The translations under genes were made by a program, and so were the position numbers. A model generated the notes under the pieces. It made no database searches. It saw only the letters and a list, made by a program, of their open reading frames with translations, and was not told the DNA's origin. From contig MNCI01011147.1 in the NCBI GenBank assembly GCA_015680685.1, positions 118,549 through 151,779 of the forward strand: a stretch of 33,231 nucleotides of DNA, written 5' to 3'. This stretch comes from Gnetum montanum (taxonomy: Eukaryota > Streptophyta > Gnetopsida > Gnetales > Gnetaceae). Position 1 is the first letter of the stretch, and each line of letters starts with the position of its first letter. Of this stretch, positions 19,090 to 29,463 are shown in pieces.

Positions 19090-20060
19090 GGGATTCCAAT
19101 AGAGCACCTTATTTCTTGGTTGAAATTTAAATTTCCTAATCCTAAGATCATGATGTCATTTGTTGTATGCCTTGTCCACTTCATTAGATGCTAGGGCTAG
19201 TAATCGATTCTCATCTAGCACGTTGAGATTCATTAATTCTCCTTTATGTGCTAGACATCAATCCAAGTTGAGGCCACATGCAATTGATAGTGTATAGAGT
19301 TCTAGTTGGATAGGAAGTGTTGGAATCTTTCCATACATGAGCTCATAGGAAGAGTATCTAATAGGAAGTTTCCATGTTGAATGGTAAGCCCAAAGGACAT
19401 CATTGAGTTTAGGGCTCTAGTTCCTCCTATATTTACTAATGATGCATGTTAGTATTTTGATTATCTCCCTATTTGTGACTTCAGCTTGACTGTTGGCTTG
19501 GGGGTGGTATGGAGTTGTTAATTTATGCTCAACCCCCAAGCATTGCATCAGTTTACGAAAGGTGGTACCTATGACATGTTTACCATTATTAGAAATAAGT
19601 TCCCTTGGCATGCCAAACCTATTTAGAACATATTGTTGTACAAATTGGACCATTGTAGAGGATTTACAATCCATCATGGTTGCAGATTTAGCCCATTTCA
19701 TGACATAGTTAATAACTACAATTATATAGGCCTTTCTATTGGACATGGGGTTGATGGACCCCATAAAGTCAATCCCCCAAAAGTCAAAAGGCTCCAGTGG
19801 TTGGATCCACTATTGAGTCCCTTCCATACAAGCAGTCACCTCCCATCATGTTGGCATCTATCAGAAGAGCAAACAAAGTGATGGATGTCCCTGAAGAATG
19901 TAGGCAAATAGTACCCTTCCATTAGGATCTTAATGGTCATTTGCCTCCTAGCATAGTGGCCCTCACAAGGGTCCTTGTGTGCATCTTGGAAGACTCATAG
20001 TTGATCCACATCAGGGACACACCATCTTACCAAATCATCTATGCAAACCTTGTAAAGCTT
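19090..20060 (-). pseudogene. Ty3/gypsy integrase, decayed (element C)
   Basis: The reading direction is leftward. An HHCC zinc-binding part (about 19885-20010) has AHKDPCEGHY, YYLPTFFRDIHHFVC and SDRCQ, with both His and both Cys visible. The catalytic core is in the open frame 19764-19417: VVINYVMKW, GMPRELISNNGK, TTPYHPQANSQAEVTNREI. Compared with the DDE core, the first Asp (usually VVxDY) and second Asp (usually SDNG or SDQG) are both Asn, while the Glu remains. A C-terminal motif like SYELVYGK is seen as MSSCMERFQHFLS with breaks near 19330. The domain order and position after RNase H are those of Ty3/gypsy elements. Catalytically dead. Confidence 0.85.
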
Positions 20061-20273
20061 ATCATTGATCTCCATGAAATGTTTGACATGTTGAAGAAAC
20101 TATTATTTTTTCTTGTTATCCCATACCTATGACATCTCTTGAGTGAGTAGGTATGATAGGATGTTCTCATACTAATTGATTTCCTTGGGTTCTTATTCAT
20201 TCATAGCATCAACAAAGAGGATTTCATCAGGGAATTGGTCTAAGAGTGGGCTCTCCTCCTCTTTGTTGTCCTA

Positions 20274-20560
20274 TCATAACCTAGACAAGTGGTTAGCTAC
20301 CACGTTCTTGATTCCCTTTCTATCCAACAACGTAAGATCAAACTTTTGCAAGATTACTAGCCACCATATCATACAAGGGCTCACCATTGGTTTTTTAATG
20401 AGGAACCTAATAGCACTATGATCTATGTGCACAAACATCTTATATCCAAGCACATAGTGCCTAAATTTCTCTAGAGCATATACCACTACCATGATTTCTT
20501 TTTCAGTGGTGGTGTAATTGAGTTGTATTCTAACAATGCTCTTGCTTGCATAGTGGATGT
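20274..20560 (-). pseudogene. Ty3/gypsy RNase H (element C)
   Basis: The frame 20492-20274 gives VVVYALEKFRHYVLGYKMFV, then HIDHSAIRFLIKK, then QKFDLTLLDRKGIKNVVAN and HLSRL. These are the standard blocks of gypsy RNase H. The Asp of the DHS motif is kept; the last catalytic Asp of the usual VVADHLSRL is Asn. A counterpart lies at 30337-30600. Confidence 0.85.
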
Positions 20561-20599
20561 AATATGGATGTTTCTGATCAAATAATTATGTAAGCATGG

Positions 20600-21565
20600 G
20601 TCATAAAACATAGTTGGATGCATCCATCATGATATGAAATGGTTTGAACTAGTTTGGAGCTCATAGGATTGGTGTTTCTATGAGCTTCTAGTTGAGGTGC
20701 TAGAATGCATGCTTGCATTCCTTAGTCTAGATAAATGGTATATCCTTATTTTTCAGCTCTACCAATAGTTTAAAAATCTTTGAAAAGTTTTCAATGAAAC
20801 ACCTATAATAACTAGTGCATCTAAGGAATGACCTCACATCTTTAATAGTTTTAGGCTATCTAGTGATTCCTTGGATAACCGTTATCTTTTCTAGGTCTAC
20901 CTTAATCCCCTTGAAAGAAATAAGGTGCCCCAAGTCAATGCCTTCTTAGACCATCAAATGGCTCTTCTTCTAGTTAAGCTTAAGATTTGTCTCCATACAT
21001 CTTTTAACCACTTTCTCTAGATGGTCCAAGGCTTGCTCATATGTAGTCCTGTAGGTGGATAATTCATCCATGAAGACCTCCACTCCACTACTGATTTGAT
21101 GTTGGAAGATGTTGATGACAAAGCATTGAAATGTAGTAAGGACATTGCATAGGCCAAAGGGTGTTTTCTTGTATACAAAAGTCCCCTAGGACTAGTGAAT
21201 GTTATATTGGCTTGATCCTCTAATGTAATTTGGATTTGGTTATAGCACTATAACCATCCAGAAATCTATAGTAGCAATGCCTTATGATGGTATCCAACAC
21301 TTGATCCATAAATGGTAGAGGATAGTAATCTTTGTGGGTAGCCATGTTTAATAGCCTAAAATCTATGCAAATCCTTCACTTCCCTTCTTTCTTTCGTACT
21401 ATGACAAGTGGGCTAATCTACTCACTATCCTTAATGGAATAAATAAATCCTGCCTTGAGGAGTTGCTCAATCTCCTCCTTGATAATTTGTTTGATCTTAG
21501 GATTCAACCTCCTCTATAGTTATCTCTTAGGTTTTATGGAGGAGTCTTTGTAGATTCAATGCTGG
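20600..21565 (-). pseudogene. Ty3/gypsy reverse transcriptase (element C)
   Basis: Leftward reading gives EIEQLLKAGFIYSIKDSE, a stop, SPLVIVRKKEGK, a stop, RICIDFRLLNMATHKDYYPL and PFMDQVLDTI, then FLDGYSAITKSKL with the first catalytic Asp kept. The usual F/YMDD box is VFMDEL (near 21062-21079), so the last Asp is Glu. Frames then shift repeatedly toward RNase H. The DYYPLPFMDQ block and the wording of the region around FLDGYS resemble Athila-type plant elements. Non-functional because of many stops and frameshifts. Confidence 0.82.
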
Positions 21566-22037
21566 CATATCCTAGGATCGATTCTTGTGAGCTCATGATA
21601 TAACCAAGTAAAGGCCATTGGCCATTTGTTGACAACTTCCAACAACATTTTTTTCTACAAGGAAGAAAGAGTGGCATTGATGATAATGAGCTTGACATTA
21701 TTTAGGAAGGTGTATTCCATCCTAGCCAATAGATATTTTAGCTCAAGGGGCTCATGCCTGAATGTTTCAAGAATCTCCAACTCTCCATAATTGATTTTGC
21801 CTTTTTCTTTGGAGAGTTAGGAATGGATCTTCTCTAGTTGGTTCATGTTGTCTACATAAGAGCTTGTGAGGCTCTTAGTTGGTTCCATGCAAATGATTGA
21901 GTTGGCATCTATTTTAATTATCAGCCACTGGGTGCCCTCATGTTTTGTGGTTGTTGTGTATAGGTACCTTTTAATTTTTGTGATATTTTCACACTGCTTG
22001 TATGCTTTGAGTGTTGTGTTTTTACAGTCCATAATTT

Positions 22038-22568
22038 CTACATGTGGTGGCATCCTATGTCATTGTATGTGATGCATGAAACACACTTCTTATTGATCCT
22101 ACCAAATTCATTCTCCTTAGAAATTTCTAAGGAGAGATCTATTATCCCCAATTGTGCATCAATGGTACTTAGCCATGCTCTTTCCATAATGATAGGAAAG
22201 AACCCTTTGTAGTTATCTACATGGATCACCAAGAAGTCAGCAGGATAGGACCATTCATAAATGGTGGTCATAATGTCCTCCACCAATTCCAAGGAGATAG
22301 TGATGGACTAATTTGTCAACTCTAAGTAAATATTTCTCTTTTTGAGTGGAGGAAAATTTCAAGCTTTGTACATCTCTTGTGATATCAAGTTAACTCCAGA
22401 ACCTGAGTCTAGAAGAGCCCTACATGGCTCATTTTCGATAATCTGCAAATAGATGAGGGGACTCCTAAGATCAAATCTCTTATTAGGAAGGTGGCCAGTC
22501 TTAATCTAATTAGTAACCACATGGGTCAACATTATAGTGTGTAATTTGGAAGCATTTTGGTTTGAAGG
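22038..22568 (-). pseudogene. gag end and aspartic protease (element C)
   Basis: On the minus strand IMLTHVVTN, a stop, IKTGHLPNKRFDLRSPLIYL precede ALLDSGSGVNLISQEMY (near 22370-22440), a retropepsin active site with LLDSG intact. The open frame 22292-22038 continues with VEDIMTTIYEWSYPADFLVI and WLSTIDAQLGIIDLSLEIS. It is collinear with 1-740 on the plus strand. Where the plus copy reads TDWIK, this one has a TAG stop. The upstream gag is cut at 22568 by the inserted plus-strand LTR. Confidence 0.82.
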
Positions 22569-22571
22569 TGA

Positions 22572-22610
22572 TGGGATGCGATATCGCGGCCACTGCGATA
22601 TCTCATCCCA
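22572..22610. promoter_or_regulatory. U3 hairpin built from GATATC palindromes
   Basis: Left arm TGGGATGCGATATCGC (22572-22587) and right arm GCGATATCTCATCCCA (22595-22610) pair at 15 of 16 positions around a 7-base loop, GGCCACT. A third GATATCGC follows at 22614-22621. It lies just upstream of the TATA box. Confidence 0.8.
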
Positions 22611-22905
22611 CGTGATATCGCAGTCCACCGCCAAGTCTATAAATAAGAGGTGGCTCTCCCTTGTTTTCTCATCTAGATCTAGCCCTTAGGGAAACTCTGG
22701 CAGTTTTACCTCTCTAGAGATAGAATATTTTTCCATGTGCCTGCAGTAGGAGCTCCAAAGTGAACGGATCTTTATTCGAGCAAACATTGTACCTGAACAC
22801 AAGTTTGTGTACGGCAATAAAGACGAACTTCTTGGATAAACCTTGAAGTGCATGGAATAGGCTAATTAGGATTTTATTTACTATTATTTACTATTTTCCA
22901 TTTAA

Positions 22906-22906
22906 N
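22906..22906. other. Assembly N inside the element D LTR
   Basis: It marks exactly the place where about 390 bases of LTR sequence are absent relative to the complete LTR at 3069. Confidence 0.75.
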
Positions 22907-23118
22907 GATAAAATTGAAAAAGACATAAAAATCATATACCTCAGACTCACTTAACCATATACCATGAAAAGTACAAGTAAGTCTGGGAAGACAACGAATA
23001 ATTAATCTTAAGTGTTCCATGAGGTGTGTAGGCACTTAGTCTACGGAGTTCAACTGGATCGTGCATGTTACGCTCGTATTCATATGGTTGAGTGTAGGGG
23101 TACCTCGCCACTCATCAT

Positions 23119-23138
23119 TGGCGCTGTTGCCAGGGACT
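23119..23138 (+). other. Primer binding site, tRNA-Asp type
   Basis: TGGCGCTGTTGCCAGGGACT starts one base after the LTR. It differs at a few positions from the TGGCGCCGTTGCCGGGGA site that Athila-type plant elements use to pair with the 3' end of tRNA-Asp. The minus-strand site at 29444-29462 is a further diverged version. Confidence 0.85.
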
Positions 23139-23258
23139 AAGTGTTTGTGCGCTAAGTAGAACATAGGAGATCACTCACATTGTTGGGAGCTTAAACGAAC
23201 CTTACAGTTAATTAAATGAAAAAAATTATATAATAGTTAATCACACCGATAAGACACA

Positions 23259-23832
23259 ATGTCTTCTTCTTCTTCTCACAAGAGCAATACACCACCTAGG
23301 GATAATACAAGAAACATTCGTCAGTCTAAAACGCATAACCTAAATTTGCCAGTTCCTCAAAAATATAGGGTGGAATATACTCATCTCGATGAGTATATAC
23401 CTAATTTTACTTTTTTCTTCCATCAAGATGAACAGATGCGCTGGAGAGATTTGCAAGGTAACATTGTGTTACCTCCGGATCGTGCAGTCCCCAACATGCT
23501 CCTCCGTGCTTTGGCACAGATCAGCATGACTCAACTCTATGCTGAATATGTTGTAGAAGATTTTGACATAAGGGATTACCATCCCACAGCTTTACAATGT
23601 ATGAGGGACTCAAGGCAGGAGATCCAACATACACTGTTGAAGGGCAAAGAGTTGTCTGGACCATTGGGATTCTACTCTTGATTGTAGTGATATCTACCCT
23701 CTTATTAAATTAGTTAAAATGGTGGGCTATACCTCATCTAAGAGTCTAAAGAGGCTTGATTCTTCCCTGCTTCCCCAGCTAAGTGTCTCAACAATTTTCT
23801 ATAGGTGGCTCATTGAGGATTTGTAATCTTGT
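23259..23832 (+). pseudogene. First ORF of element D, gag position
   Basis: The ATG at 23259 opens 140 codons. A Ser-rich start (MSSSSSHKSN) leads to a polar region, then YTHLDEYIPNFTFFFHQDEQ and an amphipathic part with LLRALAQISMTQLYAEYVVE. After the TGA at 23679-23681 a shifted frame stays open (YPLIKLVKMVGYTSSKSLKR) to a TAA near 23830, suggesting one frameshift. Its place about 120 bases after the primer site is that of gag, but no gag domain or zinc knuckle was recognised. It does not resemble the gag core of element B. The right boundary of the element is unclear. Confidence 0.5.
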
Positions 23833-23839
23833 GGTGGTG

Positions 23840-24941
23840 ATGATGGCAGAGCTTGTGTTTTAGGGCATTGTTCAAGCTCTCGTTTTGCTTCTTTTTTTGG
23901 TTTAGCTTCCTTCTTTGGTTCTTACTCTTCACCAAGGTTTTTCCTTGGTACTACAGGTTTGAGAAGCTCAACAAATGAAGCATTTTGAGCCTTCCTAGGG
24001 ATGTTATTAGTGAACCCTAGGATTCCAGTGCATTTACGTAACTTTATAATTAGGCAAGGGAATGGAAGCGTTGGCTTCCCTACCCTTTTCTCCTTGAACT
24101 ACCTTTGGATTTCTATAAAATATAGCTAGGAAAGGTTCGATGTGTACTTGCCCATTAGGATGGCACTTCCCCTAGCCACATAGGTGGAGATTTGGTTGAG
24201 CCGTTTGATGGAAAATAGATGATATGTCCCTATTTTTAAATAGGTTCTCTCTTCTAGAGTAATTCATGATATGCTTTGTCATCCTTGCTATATGCCCACC
24301 TTAACCATAGCTTTCTTGTGTCAGGTCAAATACTATAAAAAAATGGGCTAACTTAGCCCCTCCATTCAGTAGATTCAAAGATTCAATGATTACTTTAACC
24401 AAGAAGTCAACATTGAATCTACAAATGCTAATTGTGATGCCATTCTTCTTGTTATGCTAGAATTGGTATGTTTCTCCAAGATACCACTTGTCACTGTTTG
24501 AAAGAATAGACCACAAAGGTGATGCCTGAAGTTGTGTTCGAACTTCTTCTAAAGCAAACTCCATAAATGGATGACAGTTCATCTTTATGATGGCCGTGGT
24601 CAACATGGATTTTTCATGAATGGCCTCAAGGAATTTCATGGACAACATGATGCGTTGTCCTTGCATGGGTGCCTATAGTTCTGTAGCCTCTCCTTGAACG
24701 AACTATCCTATGATAGGTGCCTCTTGATGAATGCTAAATGATTGGGCTTCCTACTCCTTATGCTTTGCACGTTTGCCTTGTTGGCCTCGGACACCTCGTG
24801 GGTGCTTGGGTGCTCACTGTGAAGGTTCTTCTTATGCTTTTCTTTTTGGAACCATTTGTAATCAAACAAAGATTTGATTTTACTAAGGTATTGATATTTA
24901 TTATTAATGGATGTATACTGTACTCCTGACCTTAATTTCAT
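23840..24941 (-). pseudogene. Unfamiliar retroelement ORF, copy 2
   Basis: The frame 24941-24708 starts MKLRSGVQYTSI, followed by a Lys/His-rich segment. After breaks the core appears near 24060-24170: GKYTSNLS, YFIEIQR, FKEKRVGKPTLPFPCLIIKL, RKCTGILG. A charged tail of lysine and glutamate (KKEAKPKKEAKREL) ends near 23870. It is the homologue of the ORF at 15663-17090. Many in-frame stops make it a relic. A leader with a TATA box and block X lie upstream on the same strand, as for copy 1. The function is unknown. Confidence 0.5.
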
Positions 24942-24979
24942 TAAGCTCTTTAGTTTATATGATTGTAGAGTTATAAAAA

Positions 24980-25492
24980 TTTCTAGGAAAAATTTGCAAA
25001 GAGTGTTTATCTTCTTTTACAACCCTTTGCAAATGCTTCCTTTTTCCTTATGTGTGGCTTATTATAGTAGTTATGGTTCCTTAGGTGAAACAATTAAGGT
25101 TTTTGGCTTTACCACAACTAATTTTCAGTATAACAATTATGGTTTTTAACATTATTACCCTTATAATATCCTTTGGGTGATAGCAAATTTTAGAAAAAGT
25201 AATGCAAGTTTTTGAGACAAGCACCCCCCACGACTAACTTAAACACTTTGGGTTTAGAAAGTTCAAACAGTATGGAAAATGGAGCAGTAGAGAGCCAAAT
25301 ATCACAAGTTGTAATTGGTTGCGTAGAGTTTTGGGTTATAATAGAAAATTTGAAAAACTTCCCTATATGCAAATGATGAGAATGAAGTTTGGGCACTATC
25401 GGGATCATATATATAGGTTTTTTCTGACCCGATATTTGGTATCCAATGTCACATCTCACTTGATATCGGGTACTTGATATCAAGGTCCATCA
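24980..25492 (-). promoter_or_regulatory. LTR-like leader with GATATC motifs, copy 2
   Basis: On the minus strand it begins TGATGGACCTTGATATCAAG (25492 leftward), which includes the perfect palindrome CTTGATATCAAG. Further GATATC and AAATATCGGG motifs follow, then CCTATATATATG as TATA box near 25410-25420. The leader has AGGGAAGTTTTTCAAATTTT, like copy 1. The TGATGG start and U3-type motifs argue for an LTR. No primer site was found at the far end and the left boundary is uncertain. Confidence 0.45.
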
Positions 25493-26650
25493 ATAAGCAT
25501 CTCATGGGAGTACTAAGCATACGAATGAAGCCCTAGGGTTGATGGGAAGGTTTTAGATTAGGTCCATAGTTATGGGGTAAGTAGGAAATCATATGAAGGC
25601 ACTGGAAGTGTGAGAAGGTGGAGTTGTTGATGTGAAAAGCTTTGGAAGAAGCAAGAAAAAGGGTAGTGAAATTGAGGTTATGGATGAATCAAGTTACATG
25701 AGAAGGAAAACTATGAAATTGAACAATTATGCACTTAGAAGGTTAAGAATGATATGGTTGTGTCAAATAAGTACAAGTTACAAAAAGTTACATAAGTGGA
25801 TCCTCCCTAAAGTAGGCTCTAGCCCATAATGCCCTTGTGTAAACACAACTAAAAATGTCTGTAGGCACTAAAGTGGTTGAATGTAATGCATACCTATGCA
25901 AAAAAACACACATGTTAAAACCACCAATTTGAGATAATAACTCTATGTTACAGAAAACCACAAGTTAGGATCAAATGGATAATGAGATGAGATGGACTGT
26001 AGAAAGGATTACAGAAATTGGGACATGAGGTGCTTTACCATGGGCACAATGAATCCTTGTGTGTTATTACAAGTTAAATAATCATGAGCCCTTCTTTCCA
26101 AGATTGAAACCAAGTCCAAACCACATTTCAGTGACATTGCATCATTTCATCATATCAACGGACAATTATAAGACTATCATAGTTACAAGGAGTAACACCA
26201 CTTTATGTTTTGTCCAACGGAGGAGCTTATTTATGGCACACATGTTTTTTTATTTTTTTTCTTATTTTAATGTTCTGAGAAGTTGCCAAACTTTAGGCAT
26301 GGATACATGTCTTTCCAGTGGAACTGGTAGAATTTATTTAGTACCTTTTTATGGTACTCTTACTTCCATTTTTCATTATATCTACAAGGATATACTTACA
26401 ACCTCAAAAACATAATAGAACATACAAAAGTGGCCAAAGAGAATCCACAAATATTCTTGATGTTACACCCTTTACATTTTGCCTTGGTTCTACATTCTTC
26501 TACCAAAAATAATGATTATGGATTTATTTTTAGGTTGGATGATGAAAAAGAATATCATTATGAATAAAGCAAGAACCTATTATTAATGGAATGAGTGGAT
26601 GGATGACGTGGTCTCATTGTCCAAATAATTAGTTCCTTATGACTTAACAA
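25493..26650 (-). mobile_element. Retroelement noncoding block X, copy 3
   Basis: The reverse complement shares with copies 1 and 2 the TTTCAGTGACATTGCATCA segment (about 26126-26144), the GAGTGGATGGATGACG segment (about 26591) and, nearer 25797, AGTGGATCCTCCCT with CATAATGCCCTTG. The 118-codon plus-strand frame at 26059-26415 crosses it, but the other copies do not preserve that frame, so it is taken as chance. Confidence 0.55.
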
Positions 26651-26689
26651 CATAGAGAAAACCTCACCTCAATGGGCAAAATGATCATT

Positions 26690-26870
26690 TTATTCACAAG
26701 AAAGATTACTAACAAAGAAGATGAAAACAACAAATAGAAAAAATTGAAAAGAAGAAGAAAAATTATATTAAGAAATGAGAAAATGACAAAAAATTGTAAA
26801 ATAAAAAGATGAAAAACACTTATGAATCCTAAAGATTAGAATGGGGGATGACCCCCATGACTAAACATTT
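26690..26870 (-). repeat. T-rich region after gag (minus strand)
   Basis: On the minus strand TTAGTCATGGGGGTCATCC (about 26854-26872) leads into T-rich DNA with TTTTATTTTACAATTTTTTG. It is the equivalent of 18690-18890 and 1090-1260. Here it follows gag directly, with no pol between. Confidence 0.55.
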
Positions 26871-26929
26871 TTCCATGAAAAGGATTAATAAGTGGATAGA
26901 TAGGATCCATGCATGTATCAAACATTAGT

Positions 26930-29340
26930 AACCATTCATTCCCTAGCCACTGGGTGTCTTTTGATGTTGTGGTAGTTGGGTAGAAAAATTGTTGGTCACA
27001 CACTTAATTGTTAAATGTTTAGTGGATCAAGATATGAGGTGTGTTAACATGATGGATGTCTGGCCCATGATTGAAGCCTTGATCATGATATGATATGCAT
27101 GGATTTGTTGGTCTCTCCACACTTATAGTTTCATTGCTTGGGTTTGGAATTGGAGTAATGATGGATGATGACCCTTGTGTAGGGTCAAAGGATGATGGTG
27201 ATGAAAAGGCATTGCACCAGATTGGCATTGTGCTAGTTTAGATGATGTGGTTGGTCCATGAGTGTTTTGCTTTGGCTTATAGCCTTTTCTAAAGAAGGGA
27301 CATTTTTGATGTGGCAGTTAAGACCTACCAGTGGCAGCATGTCTATGCACATTTGTAGCAAAAGTGGCATTCATTTGTTGATATTATGGTGCCAAACCTT
27401 CCTGTGTCACTGGAGGTGGTATGTAATGAGGTGGAGTATGAGAATATTGAGGGTAGGATGGATAGTAAGAGGCATGAGGTGGTGATCCCTTCAAAGATGT
27501 CATGGGTTGATGGTACTTGGGAGAGTAATAGTGGCAATTTAAAGTAGAGGATGTAGAACTAGTTGGAGAAATAAGATGTTGAACATAATATCCATGTGAT
27601 TTCGATAGATAGGAAGGATAAGGTTGATTTGGTGGTGGCATCCCCAATGACTGTGATTGTTACCATTGTGATTAATGATAGTGTTGAGGCTAGTAATAAG
27701 TCCCCCTAGGATAGTATGGTTGGTTGTGGGGTTATTTATAAGTACTATGTGGAAAAGGAAATCTCTCAAGCATGTGCTTCTGTGCAAACTTTAGATTTAA
27801 AGCATCTACCTAATGCTCATGTCCAGGTAACAAGATTAGAAAATGGCCCTTCTGATGGTCATATATGCATATCTCACATCCATTATCTTCATCTGTGGTT
27901 GAGTCTATAGCCTCACTTTCATCAGTCATTTTTCTTGTTTGCTAAAAAGTGTTCCTAGTTGTTTCTTGGTTCTGTATCCTTTGTTTATTATGATCGCTTG
28001 GCTTGTTTTGCATGATCCTCTCCTCAACCATCTCAATGAGAGTTGTAACATTTTCATATATTCATTTCGACATCCTATTAAACTTTACTTCAAGTTCATC
28101 AATAGACTTTTGTATCAGCAAGATTTGTTATAGAATCACTTTATCGAGAGTGGTTTCTTTCTCCTTACCATAGATATGGACCTTCTTCTGTTGAAGATTT
28201 GGATCCCACTAATATTTCTTGACATTCTCCCATTTACATATCTCACTAATTTACATGTACTTGTAGCTCATATAATTGAGCTTGAACATACATCCCAAGG
28301 GTCTTCCTCATTTCATTATGAAGCCCATCTATGATGTGGAATAGTTGCCTTTCCTCAAAGAAACCATGACCTAGGCATCTATTCAGTAGAGAATAATATC
28401 TATCGAAGGCCATGTCTAAGGGTTCATGTTGTTCTTGCTTCCATCCTTGGATGTCTCCTCAAGTTGGACACCCTTGCATAGGTATGGTATTTCTTGTNTT
28501 TGGACACCATTGCATAGGTATGGTATTTCTTGTTGAAGAGTTCTAGCATTGTGGACCATCATCAAATTGAATTTGGTTTTAACGATCTATAGCACACTTT
28601 AGCTCTATCAACTAGTGTTCTAGGAAAGAGCTTAAGCTTTTGCCACCCACTTTCAATGTTGTAGAAAGCATAGGCATCATAGAATGTTTGTAAATGATGT
28701 TATGGATTTGAATCATAGCCTCTTGCAAATTTAGAAATGTTATTCATATTAAGCCTGGGTAGGCAACTCTCTTTGTGATGCCTGCGAGATATCTTAACTA
28801 CCTCTATGATTTGCGTTAGGCTCTTAGTGGTCAAAAATGGTTCATCATCATCAGACAAGTTGTGATGAAAATTTCAATTGAATTGATTGTAATGATTTTA
28901 TTTATGTTCATGTTGATGATGGTGAGTGTTCCTATGGATTCAATTTTTGTTTCTATTTTGACCCCTTTAGTGGAGCTTTATCTTCATACCTACATTCATC
29001 TTCATTAGAACTAGATGTTCAAATGAAAGTGGAAGATGAGGAATTAGAAGAATTTCCATGGCTTCTATGGTATTTCCTAGGATCCCTTAATTTATCATTT
29101 CTTGGTTTCAAGGAGGTCTTAGGCCTTGAGGCCTTTCCTAGTTTAGGACTTACATCACCTCCTCCAAGATTATCTACCTTAGGTGAATGTATTCTATGAG
29201 TGTTGTTAGGGCATTCATGAACATAAGAAACTCCTACATAAGATTGGTCACTCCAATTTTCCTCACTATATATCTCATTAGTTCTCCAAAGAATGTTTTT
29301 TTTTATATAGTGCATTATCACTTCCTTGTGGAAGAGACAT
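26930..29340 (-). pseudogene. Ty3/gypsy gag of element B, broken
   Basis: Reading leftward: an N-terminal charged frame (29321-29019) ends in a Ser/Asn run (GNSSNSSSSTF). A capsid-like core at about 28790-28480 has FYDAYAFYNIESGWQKLKLF, PRTLVDRAKVCYRSLKPNSI and a NKKYHTYAM-type ending. These correspond to the conserved block of plant retrotransposon gag proteins (LRLFP..L...A..W...L...S). A long Pro/Tyr/His-rich C-terminus follows, seen in the frames 27647-27384 (PPPNQPYPSY, SHTPPHYIPPP) and 27228-27019. Several frameshifts and stops interrupt it. A 34-base duplication around an N lies inside the core. No protease, RT or integrase follows before the T-rich region at 26870. Confidence 0.75.
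28464..28533. repeat. 34-bp direct duplication flanking an N
   Basis: Bases 28464-28497 and 28500-28533 are identical except for one position (ACACCC versus ACACCA). The N at 28498 lies between them. This looks like two overlapping contig ends that were joined without merging. Confidence 0.85.
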
Positions 29341-29443
29341 TGCTATTGGCTTATGGTGTATGATTTAATATTTTTTAAAAGATATATCATTAATACTTTT
29401 GTAGTAATCGTGTATGATGTAACTAATCTAGATAACTAGCACC

Positions 29444-29462
29444 ATCCCTAGTAATGGTGCCA
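29444..29462 (-). other. Primer binding site of element B
   Basis: The minus-strand sequence TGGCACCATTACTAGGGAT starts one base inside the LTR edge, exactly as in element D. It is a mutated tRNA-Asp-type site. It fixes the LTR to its right as the 5' LTR of a minus-strand element. Confidence 0.8.
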
Positions 29463-29463
29463 A

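Larger units (their letters stand above)
22569..23117 (+). mobile_element. LTR of element D (5' LTR), with internal gap
   Basis: It begins TGATGGGATGCG and ends CTCATCA. It aligns with 3069-3991 on both sides of the N at 22906, but about 390 bases present there (near 3403-3792) are missing here. TATAAATA is at 22638-22645 and AATAAA at 22816-22821. The primer site follows one base after the right end, so this is a 5' LTR. It lies opposite in direction to element C and splits its gag-protease frame. Confidence 0.9.

Noticed and set aside
26059-26415. 118-codon plus-strand frame
   Set aside because: It lies in block X copy 3, antisense to the surrounding element, and is not kept in copies 1 and 2.
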